Shown: one piece after another, positions 9,114 through 17,823 of the stretch
Layout of the letters: each line of letters begins with the position of its first letter
How positions within the stretch are numbered: the stretch's first letter is position 1
DNA from: Rickettsia hoogstraalii
GTDB taxonomy: Bacteria; Pseudomonadota; Alphaproteobacteria; Rickettsiales; Rickettsiaceae
Direction: 5' to 3'
Length of the DNA stretch: 64,000 nt
NCBI RefSeq assembly: GCF_000825685.1
Contig: NZ_CCXM01000001.1
Coordinates: 1,263,828 to 1,327,827, forward strand
Notes under the pieces: generated by a model
What the model saw: only the letters and a program-made list of their open reading frames with translations
Told to the model about the DNA's origin: nothing
Database searches by the model: none
Translations under genes and position numbers: made by a program

Positions 9114-10109
9114 CTATTCCTCAAGTATCTTAACTTTTGAGCCGTCGCCGATTTTAGTCATACCTTCGGTAACGACTAAGTCGCCTTCTTTAATATCATT
9201 AGAGGTAATTTCAATTAGACCTTCTGTACGTGTGCCGATTTTTACATATAATTGTTTTACTGTATCACCGTCTATTTTATAAATAAAGTTACCTTGATTA
9301 TTTCGTTGAATACAACTTTCAGGAACAGTTAGATTTTTGTGAGGATTAATTATAAGCCTAACATCTACAAAGCTATTATGCAGGATTTTTGTCCCCATAG
9401 GTAAAATAATTTTAGCTGTTAAAGTACCATTATCTGATAAGTAATGCGATACTGCCCCGATTGTACTTTTAATTTTTCCTGCAATTAAAACTTCAGTATC
9501 AACTCCAACTTTTCCGCTTAAAGACTCCGGCAATTCAATAAAAATACTTCGTGAGTTTTCTGTTCCGGTAATGCTAAAAAGATAGTCGCCTATTTTTACT
9601 TCATCACCGACCATAGACTTAATTACGCCTATTTTACCGGAGTAGGGTGCAGTAATTATCATGTCGTTATATGTTTTTAGAGCTTTGGAATAATTAAATT
9701 TAGCATCTTCAAGTTCGCTTTTTGACCTTTTATATTCCTCGTTGCTTACAAATTTTTTAGCAAATAAAGCTTCTTTTCTATTATAATCTTCTTGTTTTGT
9801 ATTTAATAAAGCTGCTGCTCTAGATTTAGTGGTTTCTGCTATGTTTTTATCTATAACTAGCAATATATCTCCTTTTTTTACTATTTCTCCTTGATGTGCT
9901 GAGACTTTTTCAACTACTCCAGTGGCATTAGCATAATAATCACGGCTATTATCATTCTGGCATTGCCCTACAATATTAAATATGTCGTAAAGCTCGGCAA
10001 TTTGTACTTTAGTTGCTTTTACTCCTGTAATTTTTTCTTCTTCCTTTTTACTTGCCATAGTAGAAAGGGAAATAAGTAAGGTAAAAAGAACAATAAGTTT
10101 TGCGGGCAT
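9114..10109 (-). CDS. RND/HlyD-type periplasmic adaptor of an efflux pump
   Basis: This 331-residue protein has an N-terminal signal sequence (LIVLFTLLISLSTMA), a lipoyl-like half (NATGVVEKVSAHQGEIVKKG) and a helical hairpin (about residues 90-145, ETTKSRAAALL...ELEDAKFNYSKALKTY). The second lipoyl half is ITAPYSGKIGVI, followed by beta-barrel domains. This is the layout of MexA/AcrA adaptors joining an inner-membrane pump to an outer-membrane channel. No pump gene is adjacent, so the partner must be elsewhere. Its stop lies 4 bases from that of the convergent glycosyltransferase. Confidence 0.83.
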   Translation of the reverse strand: MPAKLIVLFTLLISLSTMASKKEEEKITGVKATKVQIAELYDIFNIVGQCQNDNSRDYYANATGVVEKVSAHQGEIVKKGDILLVIDKNIAETTKSRAAALLNTKQEDYNRKEALFAKKFVSNEEYKRSKSELEDAKFNYSKALKTYNDMIITAPYSGKIGVIKSMVGDEVKIGDYLFSITGTENSRSIFIELPESLSGKVGVDTEVLIAGKIKSTIGAVSHYLSDNGTLTAKIILPMGTKILHNSFVDVRLIINPHKNLTVPESCIQRNNQGNFIYKIDGDTVKQLYVKIGTRTEGLIEITSNDIKEGDLVVTEGMTKIGDGSKVKILEE

Positions 10110-10158
10110 AATATTTATACTCTAAGGTGAAATTCATCCACGCAACAATACCTCCAAG

Positions 10159-10926
10159 TTATGATAAAGTATGCTTTTTAAGTTCCTCATCCGTTAACCA
10201 TTTATATTCTTTTTCTAGAATTTCAAATCTGATTTTTTCTAATTGTTCATCAAGATCAGGTTCAGGAACGATAGCAGAACCCATAAATTCAAATCCTTGA
10301 TAGTTAATTTTTAGTTTCTTACAAATTTCTTGTAATGATAGTAAATTTTCTTCTATATCATCAATAAATATTATTGATTGCGGATAATAATCTGTTTTGC
10401 GTAATACATATTCAAGTACGCTTCCTTTATCATATTCCGCAGTATAAATTATGCCATCTTTTAATGTAGGTTTACCGTAACCGATATTAAAATCCTCGAT
10501 TGTTATTTCATCTTCTAAAGGTGAAAATTCTTGAAAATTTACCTTTAATTCAGTGAGTTCACGAATTCTCCATTCGATCATATCTTCAATTACGCCGAAT
10601 TTACCGGTAGGAAGTTTAGTAAGCCCCATTGCCGGAATATTTTTTTCTTTAAGTAGAGTAAATATTTTTAAAATATCTAAATTAACGAACCTAGATTTTT
10701 TTCCTTTAAGAATAACGCTAAGTAATAATTCACATTCTTTTCTAGTAAGTCTTTTTTCAATGTTCTTCATTAATTCTTTTCTATAATCATGTGTTAACCT
10801 AGATTCATCACTATCCATTACAATTACTTCATCTACATCAAAAAGCACCAAGCTAGTATTATCGGCTTGTTTTACCGCTTCTATAACTTCTTTAAAATCA
10901 TGAACTTTATTTATTTTACTATACAT
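10159..10926 (-). CDS. DUF2608-like HAD-superfamily protein
   Basis: This 255-residue protein has a HAD-like motif I (LVLFDVDEVIV, residues about 27-37) and a motif III/IV-like IIFIDDIEENLLSLQ near the C-terminus. This resembles DUF2608, a group of HAD-fold proteins common in intracellular bacteria. The second Asp of motif I is present, so phosphatase chemistry is possible, but no substrate can be named. No signal peptide is visible. Downstream of the efflux adaptor on the minus strand, it may share transcripts with it; a gap of about 50 bases separates them. Confidence 0.6.
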   Translation of the reverse strand: MYSKINKVHDFKEVIEAVKQADNTSLVLFDVDEVIVMDSDESRLTHDYRKELMKNIEKRLTRKECELLLSVILKGKKSRFVNLDILKIFTLLKEKNIPAMGLTKLPTGKFGVIEDMIEWRIRELTELKVNFQEFSPLEDEITIEDFNIGYGKPTLKDGIIYTAEYDKGSVLEYVLRKTDYYPQSIIFIDDIEENLLSLQEICKKLKINYQGFEFMGSAIVPEPDLDEQLEKIRFEILEKEYKWLTDEELKKHTLS

Positions 10927-10974
10927 ATTCTTTATTTTTTTGTTTAATGCTATACAGCAAAAAGCATTATGATA

Positions 10975-11056
10975 TTGACGCTAAATTTAAAAGTGAGCTT
11001 AACGGAGCGTATATTAATACGTGAGTATAAGCGAATCTTGCAAAATTTGGTGTCAA
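10975..11056. repeat. Short RPE-like palindrome at the 3' end of a hydrolase gene
   Basis: The arms TTGACGCTAAATTT and AAATTTGGTGTCAA are complementary with two mismatches. The interior holds TAATACGTGAGTATA, a block shared with the palindrome at 45834-45966. The right arm overlaps the stop codon of the minus-strand hydrolase (11053-11055). Confidence 0.65.
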
Positions 11057-11820
11057 GAGCTTAATGTTTGAAGCTGTATTACTTCTTCTAAGGAATTTGT
11101 CATTACCTTTAAATCTTCTTCTCTAGATAAATTATGGTGACCGTCTTTAATTAGCTTCATTACTATTTGTTTACTTGTTATTTTTTCTAATAGTTTTACT
11201 GAAACATTATAAGGCACGTCTTCATCTAACATTCCATGAATTAGATGTACCGGTATATTTATATCAATCTGTTTCTTTGTCAATAATAAATGTTTTTTTG
11301 CATCTTCTATCAGTTTATAGCTTATAGGATATTTATGCTCACAATTTTTACCTCTTACTTCTAATATTCCCTCTTTTTGCATCTTATTTTGATCGTCTAG
11401 AGATATATTTTGCCAAATATCTTCAGTAAAATCGGAAGCGGGAGCTAAACACACAAGCCCTTTTATTTTATCAGGGAATTTTAAAGCTGCAAGAAGTGCT
11501 AGCCATCCTCCCATGCTCGAACCTACTAATATTGCCTCCGTATCAATTAATTTGTCTAAAATTAGTGATACTCCTTCTAACCAATCACTAATTGTTTGCT
11601 CCTCAAATTGTCCCGATGCGTTTCCATGGCCGAAATTATCAAAAACAATAAAATTATAATTGTTTTTTTTACAATAATCTATTAAATAGATAGCCTTAGT
11701 TGATTGCATACTAGACATCAAGCCGTATAAAAAAATTACAGATGGAATATTTGTATTAATTATTCTATAATTATCATAGACAATAAATTTGTCTTGTGTT
11801 TTATTATAAAGCTTGTGCAT
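11053..11820 (-). CDS. Alpha/beta hydrolase (serine esterase-like)
   Basis: This 255-residue single-domain alpha/beta hydrolase has an oxyanion-hole strand (IFLYGLMSSM), the nucleophile elbow GSSMGG (Ser about residue 102), a late acid in HGMLDEDVPY and the catalytic His in KDGHHNLS. It resembles palmitoyl-thioesterase or serine-aminopeptidase-like hydrolases widespread in alphaproteobacteria. No signal peptide, so cytosolic. The stop codon lies in an RPE-like palindrome, so the C-terminus may have been reset by that insertion. Divergent from the GT4 gene at 11853, with only 32 bases between starts. Confidence 0.78.
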   Translation of the reverse strand: MHKLYNKTQDKFIVYDNYRIINTNIPSVIFLYGLMSSMQSTKAIYLIDYCKKNNYNFIVFDNFGHGNASGQFEEQTISDWLEGVSLILDKLIDTEAILVGSSMGGWLALLAALKFPDKIKGLVCLAPASDFTEDIWQNISLDDQNKMQKEGILEVRGKNCEHKYPISYKLIEDAKKHLLLTKKQIDINIPVHLIHGMLDEDVPYNVSVKLLEKITSKQIVMKLIKDGHHNLSREEDLKVMTNSLEEVIQLQTLSS

Positions 11821-11852
11821 TTTAAATAATTATTTTAATAGATTGAGATTTA

Positions 11853-13025
11853 ATGCCTTCATTAAAGTCAAGTAAACGATACAATAAATATACTATTTTG
11901 CAAGTAGTTCCTGCTCTAGTCTCGGGAGGGGTTGAAAGAGGTACTATAGAAGTTGCAAAATATCTTAAAATTCTCGGTCATACTCCTATCATAATTTCAG
12001 CAGGCGGTACTCTAGTTAAAGAGTTAGATAAGGAAGATATATTGCATATTGAAATGAATAGTAGCAGTAAAAATCCTTTTGTAATTCTGAATAATGCAAA
12101 ATTGATAGCAGAAATAATCAAAAAATATAATGTTGATATAGTTCATACAAGATCAAGGGCACCGGCATGGAGTTCATATCTAGCAACAAAATGGACGAAC
12201 GCTAAATTTCTGACTACTTTTCATGGGGTTTATAATATTCCGAATAGTTTTAAAAAATATTATAATAGCATAATGCTAAAAGGCGAGAAAGTTATTGCTG
12301 TATCCAATTTTGTAAAACAACATTTGCTTGAAAACTATAAAATTGATGAAGACAAAATAGTAGTAATTGAGCGTGGAGTAAATTGTGATTATTTTGATCC
12401 GGCAAATTTAACGCCTGAAAAACTTAAAAAATGTCGTGATAAATATGATGCATCGAGCAACGTGCCGATAATATTAATGCCTTCTAGAATGACAAGCTGG
12501 AAAGGACATCTTGTTCTAGTAGAAGCATTAAGTAAGTTAAAACATAGAGATTTTTATTGTTTAATGGTTGGTGATATATCTAGACATCCCAATTTTACTA
12601 ATAGAGTCAAAGAGCTTATAGCTACTCTAAAACTTCAAAATAAAATTCAAATTTTCGGTAATGATTCGGATATAATAAACCTATACGGGATTTCCGATAT
12701 TATCGTTTCTGCCTCAATCGAGCCTGAAGCTTTCGGACGTACTATTATAGAAGGGCAGGCGATGGAGAAGCTTGTTATTGCAACTAATATCGGCGGGGCA
12801 GTAGAAACGATAAATAATAATATAACCGGTTTCCACGTAGAACCAAATAATGCCGAAGCGTTAGCAGAGAAAATCGATTATTGTTTCTCGATTTTAGGTA
12901 CTGATACTGCTAATAAAATCCAAGAAGCAGCAAGACATACGGTAATTAATAATTTCTCTCTTGATCTGATGCTTAGAAAAAATCTTGAAGTCTATAAAGA
13001 AATCTTAAAAAATTCCCATAATTGA
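11853..13025 (+). CDS. GT4-family glycosyltransferase
   Basis: This 390-residue GT-B enzyme has an N-terminal acceptor domain with the glycine loop VVPALVSGGVERGTIEVA and a C-terminal donor domain with IILMPSRMTSWKGH. The donor EX7E-like motif region reads EPEAFGRTIIEGQAME, as in glycosyltransferase group 1 (GT4). It probably adds a sugar to lipopolysaccharide core or O-antigen in the cytosol. Transcribed away from the hydrolase gene, it is followed by a convergent ABC gene. It could belong functionally with the 1565-9109 cluster although other genes lie between. Confidence 0.85.
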   Translation: MPSLKSSKRYNKYTILQVVPALVSGGVERGTIEVAKYLKILGHTPIIISAGGTLVKELDKEDILHIEMNSSSKNPFVILNNAKLIAEIIKKYNVDIVHTRSRAPAWSSYLATKWTNAKFLTTFHGVYNIPNSFKKYYNSIMLKGEKVIAVSNFVKQHLLENYKIDEDKIVVIERGVNCDYFDPANLTPEKLKKCRDKYDASSNVPIILMPSRMTSWKGHLVLVEALSKLKHRDFYCLMVGDISRHPNFTNRVKELIATLKLQNKIQIFGNDSDIINLYGISDIIVSASIEPEAFGRTIIEGQAMEKLVIATNIGGAVETINNNITGFHVEPNNAEALAEKIDYCFSILGTDTANKIQEAARHTVINNFSLDLMLRKNLEVYKEILKNSHN

Positions 13026-13090
13026 ACACCTAGATTTAGTATATACTCATGATAAATGAAAAGTAGAGTATATAGGGTTGAATAGAATAG

Positions 13091-14734
13091 CTATTCTCCT
13101 AATAATTTTATTTCAGCGTACAAATCTTCAAGATTTATATACTGATCATAAAAATTATTATAGTCATGAGATTTACCGTCATGATGTACTACAAGCATTA
13201 AAGTTTCCGGTAAAAATTCTTTTAAAGCTTGTTGTGCATTTTCTATAGATATTTTATCAAGATTGGCAAATACCTCGTCTAAAATTAATATTTTAGGGTT
13301 TGACATTATAGCTTTAATGATTCCAATTTTTTTCTTTTGACCGCCACTTGGTGCATTTATTACATCATAATTTTTATCACTTAAGTGCGTAATTAATGTA
13401 CCTAGATCCAATTTTATAAATAATGTGTTAATTTTTTCTTCTAATGATTGTTTATTACTTTTAATGATTGATTGATCAAGACCTGAGGTTATTACTTCAA
13501 ATAAAGTAGATTGAACCGGTATGTAACTATTCTGATCAATAAATATTATTTTTGGATTTTGATAATGGGTAGGTATGGAAATTTCACCAACGCTATGGCA
13601 TGGGTCAGCAATACAATTTACTAAACTCTTTAAAAAAGTAGTTTTGCCTTTTCCTGAGGAAGCTGAAAGGAGATAATGTGCTCCTAATTTTAATACTAAT
13701 TTTTCAAAACTCAAAATAGTTCTTTCTTCTATAATTAGGTTATAATCAGAAATTACAAGTTCATCATTTGTATCATTAGTAGACCATGTTATTCCTTTTT
13801 TATCCTCAGAAGAAATTGCCTCTATTAATTTTGTAATTCTTGCTTGTGATATAGCTGCTCCACTAAAGATTATTTTTAATGAGGAACTTGTTAAGAATGA
13901 TTTTAAAGTTTCAAGCCAAGGATTAAGTAGTAGAGCTTGCTCAAGTGTAATTTCTCCATTTTTTACTTTATAAATATAGTAAAGTGATTTTATGAATTTA
14001 TCTGAGATATCTAATATAGTAGTTATAGTATTTTTTGTGCTATCTAAAAACAACATTTTCTTTGATATTTCTTTTTTAGCTTTAAGTTGCTTGGCATATT
14101 GATTTTGTACAAATTGAGCAGAATCAGTTAACAAGATATTTGAAGTGTTAGAGGATATATTTCTTACTATAGAAGCTTTATTTTCGTTAATTTTCTCTGC
14201 TTCTTTCTTGTAAGAAATATCCAGTTGATATAATATATTTAAAAATCCTTGCTTAATATTTTCAAACTCATTAAATATAATAGCTCTTGGAACTAAATTC
14301 ATTATATCTTGCAATGCAATAAGCTGTATAATTTTTTGAGTGGTTAAATTCCCTAATTGTAAAATTCCAATAGTAAAAGTATTATGAAGATCAATAAATA
14401 AATTATTAGTAATAGCTTCTATATCCTTTAATCCTAAGATTTTACTTTTATATTCCTCGTTTAGTAACAGTTCTAAAGCTTTTTGTTCAATTAAATCTTG
14501 AGTATTTTGTGTTAAAGAAGTTTTATATGATTGGAATAGTGTGCTTATTATATTTTTTCCACACCATAAAATACTGATTTTTGCTCCTTGAGAAATAAGA
14601 GGTCCTATAGCAGCATTAGGGTCCTGTATGAGTAAGGTCAATGCAATTAATGTATTGCCATCATTTCCGGTGTAGTTAATAAAACTACTATTTATACATG
14701 CTTCAATTAAATCTAAAACATTTGTTATAACCAT
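13091..14734 (-). CDS. ABC transporter-like protein with C-terminal ATPase, probably N-terminally truncated
   Basis: The C-terminal half (from about residue 340) is an ABC ATPase: Walker A SSGKGKTT, Q-loop region FIDQNSYIPVQ, signature SGGQKKKIGI, Walker B ILILDEVFANLD and the switch HHDG. The N-terminal half resembles a degenerate transmembrane domain of the SbmA/YddA type (helical, few strong hydrophobic runs). The reading frame stays open for another 179 codons upstream without an ATG, so the Met used here is internal to a longer ancestral protein. Whether 547 residues is made today is unclear. The transported substrate is unknown. Confidence 0.6.
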   Translation of the reverse strand: MVITNVLDLIEACINSSFINYTGNDGNTLIALTLLIQDPNAAIGPLISQGAKISILWCGKNIISTLFQSYKTSLTQNTQDLIEQKALELLLNEEYKSKILGLKDIEAITNNLFIDLHNTFTIGILQLGNLTTQKIIQLIALQDIMNLVPRAIIFNEFENIKQGFLNILYQLDISYKKEAEKINENKASIVRNISSNTSNILLTDSAQFVQNQYAKQLKAKKEISKKMLFLDSTKNTITTILDISDKFIKSLYYIYKVKNGEITLEQALLLNPWLETLKSFLTSSSLKIIFSGAAISQARITKLIEAISSEDKKGITWSTNDTNDELVISDYNLIIEERTILSFEKLVLKLGAHYLLSASSGKGKTTFLKSLVNCIADPCHSVGEISIPTHYQNPKIIFIDQNSYIPVQSTLFEVITSGLDQSIIKSNKQSLEEKINTLFIKLDLGTLITHLSDKNYDVINAPSGGQKKKIGIIKAIMSNPKILILDEVFANLDKISIENAQQALKEFLPETLMLVVHHDGKSHDYNNFYDQYINLEDLYAEIKLLGE

Positions 14735-15271
14735 ATTTCTAATAATTGGATTATTAGAAATGTGATAAAATACTTGAGTTACATCTTTAATTTCATTTTT
14801 TGAATCATTTTTAAAATTGTTAGAAAGTATATTAGGGTCAATTACCCTAATATTAGGAGTTAAGTTTGTCTGAATTTCTTTTAAATTTTCCTGATAATTT
14901 AAGAAATCAGTCCCATAATATGTTAAGCTTAATATTGCAGCTGTAGAAGTTAAATAAATTGGTACTGAATAATTAGGAAAAGTTGTGATGAGATTTGTAG
15001 TGATAGGGTAGATTAAACTTCCTTTAAATGTGGCAGAAGTAAGATAATGTTTCTGAAAATACCCTTCGGTTATTAAGATTTCATCAGCAAGAGTTGCTGA
15101 AACAAAAATACTGCCTCCTTTTGTCCCATTTACAATAAAACCAGTTATACCGCTAATTATTAAATGCGTTCCATATGCTAACTTTTTGGAAAAGTTAGAA
15201 GCAGCATTATTTTTACTAAAATCTACTTTATTAGATGAAATTGTAGATATTATATCGTCTATATCAGAAGC
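14735..15271 (-). pseudogene. Open 5' extension of the ABC protein without a start codon
   Basis: Directly upstream of the Met at 14734 the same frame is open for 179 codons, back to a TAG at 15274-15272. It encodes protein-like sequence with hydrophobic stretches (THLIISGITGFIVNG, PIYLTSTAAILSLTYY) that fit missing transmembrane helices of the ABC protein. No ATG occurs in this part, and stop codons lie just beyond it. The gene appears to have lost its true start through deletion or mutation. Use of a rare start codon cannot be excluded. Confidence 0.55.
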
Positions 15272-15448
15272 CTAAGTTAGAAAAAGATTTTATTACCGGA
15301 TTTTTACGAAATAAAAAAGAGAATACCATAATTATTAATTTTTATTAAAAATTATGGCATTATATGTTCTTAAAAATAATACGCAAGTAGAAACAATTAT
15401 TATATATGGAGCTTTGTTTATTAAAAATAGATATCATCATTGCAAACG

Positions 15449-15612
15449 GGCATTGTTGCGTGGATACCGATGTCATTCCTGCGAAAGCAGGAATCCAGCA
15501 TAAATCGAGCTTTTAATTTCAAAAATTTTCTGTATTTATACTTTTTTTCTAGATTCCCGCTTTTAGCTAAGAATGACATAAAGAGTCATTTACCGGTCCA
15601 CGCAACAATACC
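15449..15612. repeat. Dispersed palindromic repeat, family C, first long copy
   Basis: The element begins GGCATTGTTGCGTGGATACC and ends with the complementary GGTCCACGCAACAATACC. Inside are GTCATTCCTGCGAAAGCAGG and ATTCCCGCTTTTAGC...AATGACAT. It is almost identical over its whole length to 40507-40667. The preceding 15272-15448 contains no recognisable gene, only a perfect AT-rich hairpin at 15326-15357 (CCATAATT...AATTATGG). Confidence 0.88.
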
Positions 15613-15628
15613 TTTTGAGGAAGCTTTG

Positions 15629-15783
15629 TTGCATGGATCGGTAAAACCCACTATGTGTCACCCCGTGGCTTGCTAACTAGGTCCATAAAAACAATAAAAA
15701 TACTAATAATTTTAGTATTTTTAACTGAATCCCGTAAGTCAAGCCACGGGATGACAGAGGTAAAATTGATCCACGCAACAATA
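15629..15783. repeat. Dispersed palindromic repeat, family B
   Basis: The core is AATACTAATAATTTTAGTATT, flanked by CACCCCGTGGCTTG on one side and CAAGCCACGGGATGACA on the other. The outer ends again carry the TTGCATGGAT / ATCCACGCAACAATACC flank. The stretch 15784-16004 holds a degraded mix of family A and B pieces (TTTCGAGCAACTGAAAGAAGCG, then AATACTAAAAATTAGCATT) and no gene. Confidence 0.8.
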
Positions 15784-16004
15784 CCTTTCGAGCAACTGAA
15801 AGAAGCGTGTCAATCCATAATAATAATAAAAAAATACTAAAAATTAGCATTTTTATACTGTTTTGCTTCGTCAAAATTTACAGTTTTTTCTTTTTAGCTC
15901 AGACGTCAAATTCTTAACTAATCTATCTTTAATAAACGCTGCCGAATTAGGTGATAAGTTGTGTTATAGTATAAAGGAAAAATGTAGGTGTAGGGAAAGA
16001 AAGT

Positions 16005-16035
16005 AAAAAGGCAGATAAATAAAACCTGCCTTTTT
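16005..16035 (-). terminator. Rho-independent terminator of rpsD
   Basis: AAAAAGGCAG (16005-16014) and CTGCCTTTTT (16026-16035) form a perfect 10-bp stem with an 11-base loop. Read on the minus strand it ends in a T-run, 8 bases past the rpsD stop codon. Confidence 0.88.
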
Positions 16036-16042
16036 GTAATTA

Positions 16043-16660
16043 TTAACGAGAATATAACTCGATTACTAAATGAACTTCTGCTTCAAAAGGATATGGAACA
16101 TCAGAAAGAGCAGGAACTCTTAAATATTTACCGGTTAATGAAGGTACATCAAATGATAAATACCCCGGTGTTGTTTGACCTTGTTTTGAAACGGATTCTT
16201 GGATAAGCGGTATTTGTTTTACGGATTCTTTAACTTCTATAACATCACCTTCCTTTAGTCGTATGCTTGCTATATCAGCTTTCTTACCGTTTAATTTAAT
16301 GTGTCCGTGTGAAACTAATTGTCTTGCAGCAAAAATAGTTGGAGCTATATTCATTCTATAAACGACAGTATCAAGTCTGCTTTCAAGTAACCCAATGAAG
16401 TTTTCACCGGTATTACCTTTCATTTTTTGAGCGAGTGCAAAAATATTTCTAAATTGTTTTTCAGTGATACGACCGTAGTGGCATTTTAATCTTTGCTTAG
16501 CTTTTAAATGTAAACCATAATCTGAAGTTTTAATCATGGTATTTTGTCCATGCTGTCCGGGACGATAATTTCGTGTATTGAAAGCATCCTTGCTATCACC
16601 CCATAGACTTACTCCAAGTCTTCTACTAGCTTTATATTTAGAACGAACAATTTTTGTCAC
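16043..16660 (-). CDS. rpsD: 30S ribosomal protein S4
   Basis: This 205-residue protein starts [20 protein letters not shown] and has the S4 RNA-binding domain ([22 protein letters not shown]...[12 protein letters not shown]) at residues about 95-155. It binds 16S rRNA early in small-subunit assembly. Length and termini fit alphaproteobacterial S4. It stands alone here with its own promoter and terminator, as is common for rpsD in this class. Confidence 0.98.
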   Translation of the reverse strand: MTKIVRSKYKASRRLGVSLWGDSKDAFNTRNYRPGQHGQNTMIKTSDYGLHLKAKQRLKCHYGRITEKQFRNIFALAQKMKGNTGENFIGLLESRLDTVVYRMNIAPTIFAARQLVSHGHIKLNGKKADIASIRLKEGDVIEVKESVKQIPLIQESVSKQGQTTPGYLSFDVPSLTGKYLRVPALSDVPYPFEAEVHLVIELYSR

Positions 16661-16699
16661 TGAGATAATATCCTTAACTTTATATTTGAATTACAAGAA

Positions 16700-16728
16700 A
16701 ATATATACATTTCTTATATCAAAGTCAA
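16700..16728 (-). promoter_or_regulatory. Sigma-70 promoter of rpsD
   Basis: On the minus strand TTGACT (16728-16723) and TATATT (16705-16700) are separated by 17 bases, about 40 bases before the rpsD start. Near-consensus and appropriately placed. Confidence 0.7.
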
Positions 16729-16731
16729 TCA

Positions 16732-16760
16732 TTGATTTTTAACCTAAAACTTTTTATATT
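16732..16760 (+). promoter_or_regulatory. Sigma-70 promoter of ctaB
   Basis: TTGATT (16732-16737) and TATATT (16755-16760) have a 17-base spacer, 20 bases before the ctaB ATG. The -35 box lies 3 bases from that of the divergent rpsD promoter, so the two may compete for polymerase. Confidence 0.6.
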
Positions 16761-16779
16761 TAATTAAAAAATATTTCAT

Positions 16780-17697
16780 ATGAGTTCTTTAGTAAGGTCA
16801 ATCAATTTAGATAAAATCAATTATTCACGGAGTACAGTTAAAGACTATATATTATTAATGAAACCGCGTGTGATGTCGCTTGTAATTTTTACGGGTTTTG
16901 TAGGTATGTGGCTTGCTCCTTATTCCATGCATCCTTTTATTGCCGGTATTGCAGTTGTTTGCATAGCTCTTGGTGCAGGTAGTGCAGGAGCAATTAATAT
17001 GTGGTACGATAGAGATATCGATAGCTTAATGAAACGTACTCAAAAAAGACCTATCGTCAGAGGTGCTATAGAACCTGATGAGGCTTTATCTTTTGGTTTG
17101 ATAACGGGATTTTTTGCAGTATTTTTTATGGCTTTATGTGTTAATCTATTTGCATCCTTTTTACTGCTATTCACTATTTTTTATTATATCTGTATTTATA
17201 CTATTTGGTTAAAGCGTCGTTCTATACAAAATATTGTTATTGGCGGAGTATCGGGAGCATTACCTCCTGTGATAGGTTATGCAGCGGTAAGCAATACTAT
17301 ATCTCTAGAGTCAATTATATTATTTTTAATTATTTTTATTTGGACGCCGCCGCATTCATGGGCTCTTGCTTTATTCTGTAACGATGACTATAAAAACTGT
17401 AAAGTACCAATGATGCCTGCAGTAAAAGGGAATTTATATACTAAGAAACAAATTCTAATTTACAGCATTCTTTTATTTATTGTTTCGTTAATGCCTTTTT
17501 TTATCGGAATGAATAATTTTATATATTTAATAACTTCCGGTATTCTTGGGTTAGTATTTCTATATTATTCCGGTTCTTTATTCTATGACACCCCTGATAA
17601 TAAACAAGCTAAACGATTTTTTGCCTATTCGATATTTTATTTGTTTTTTATATTTTTACTTTTGTCCTCAACTAGCACTATATCCACTATTAGTTGA
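16780..17697 (+). CDS. ctaB: Protoheme IX farnesyltransferase (heme O synthase)
   Basis: This 305-residue polytopic membrane protein of the UbiA prenyltransferase family transfers farnesyl from farnesyl-PP to heme B, giving heme O for terminal oxidase. The first Asp motif [19 protein letters not shown] and the second [15 protein letters not shown] region are intact, and about nine hydrophobic segments are visible. It has its own promoter. A small remnant frame follows. Divergent from rpsD. Confidence 0.95.
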   Translation: MSSLVRSINLDKINYSRSTVKDYILLMKPRVMSLVIFTGFVGMWLAPYSMHPFIAGIAVVCIALGAGSAGAINMWYDRDIDSLMKRTQKRPIVRGAIEPDEALSFGLITGFFAVFFMALCVNLFASFLLLFTIFYYICIYTIWLKRRSIQNIVIGGVSGALPPVIGYAAVSNTISLESIILFLIIFIWTPPHSWALALFCNDDYKNCKVPMMPAVKGNLYTKKQILIYSILLFIVSLMPFFIGMNNFIYLITSGILGLVFLYYSGSLFYDTPDNKQAKRFFAYSIFYLFFIFLLLSSTSTISTIS

Positions 17698-17722
17698 GAG
17701 ATAATAGTGTTGGGTTACTTTT

Positions 17723-17800
17723 ATGGAAGATAAAATTGAAACCCAACGTGAAGAAACATATCATAAGTTTATTTTCATGCAAGTGATTTTTTATTTATAA
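17723..17800 (+). CDS. Tiny frame after ctaB, possible CoxF-like remnant
   Basis: ATG at 17723 opens a 25-residue frame, MEDKIETQREETYHKF followed by a short hydrophobic end (IFMQVIFYL). In alphaproteobacteria ctaB is often followed by a small single-span cytochrome oxidase assembly protein with a charged N-terminus. This frame has that layout but is too short to be sure. It may be a truncated remnant or chance. Confidence 0.25.
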   Translation: MEDKIETQREETYHKFIFMQVIFYL

Positions 17801-17823
17801 CTGTAATTTTTAAATAAGAAGAG

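Noticed and set aside
15440..15874. Several short frames of 60-80 codons on both strands
   Set aside because: They lie wholly in dispersed palindromic repeats and translate the repeat (for example FRHCEE-like or SFLRKQESS peptides). No ribosome sites were seen.
17684..17712. CACTATTA...TAATAGTG hairpin after ctaB as a terminator
   Set aside because: The stem is short and no T-run follows, so it is not supported as a Rho-independent terminator.
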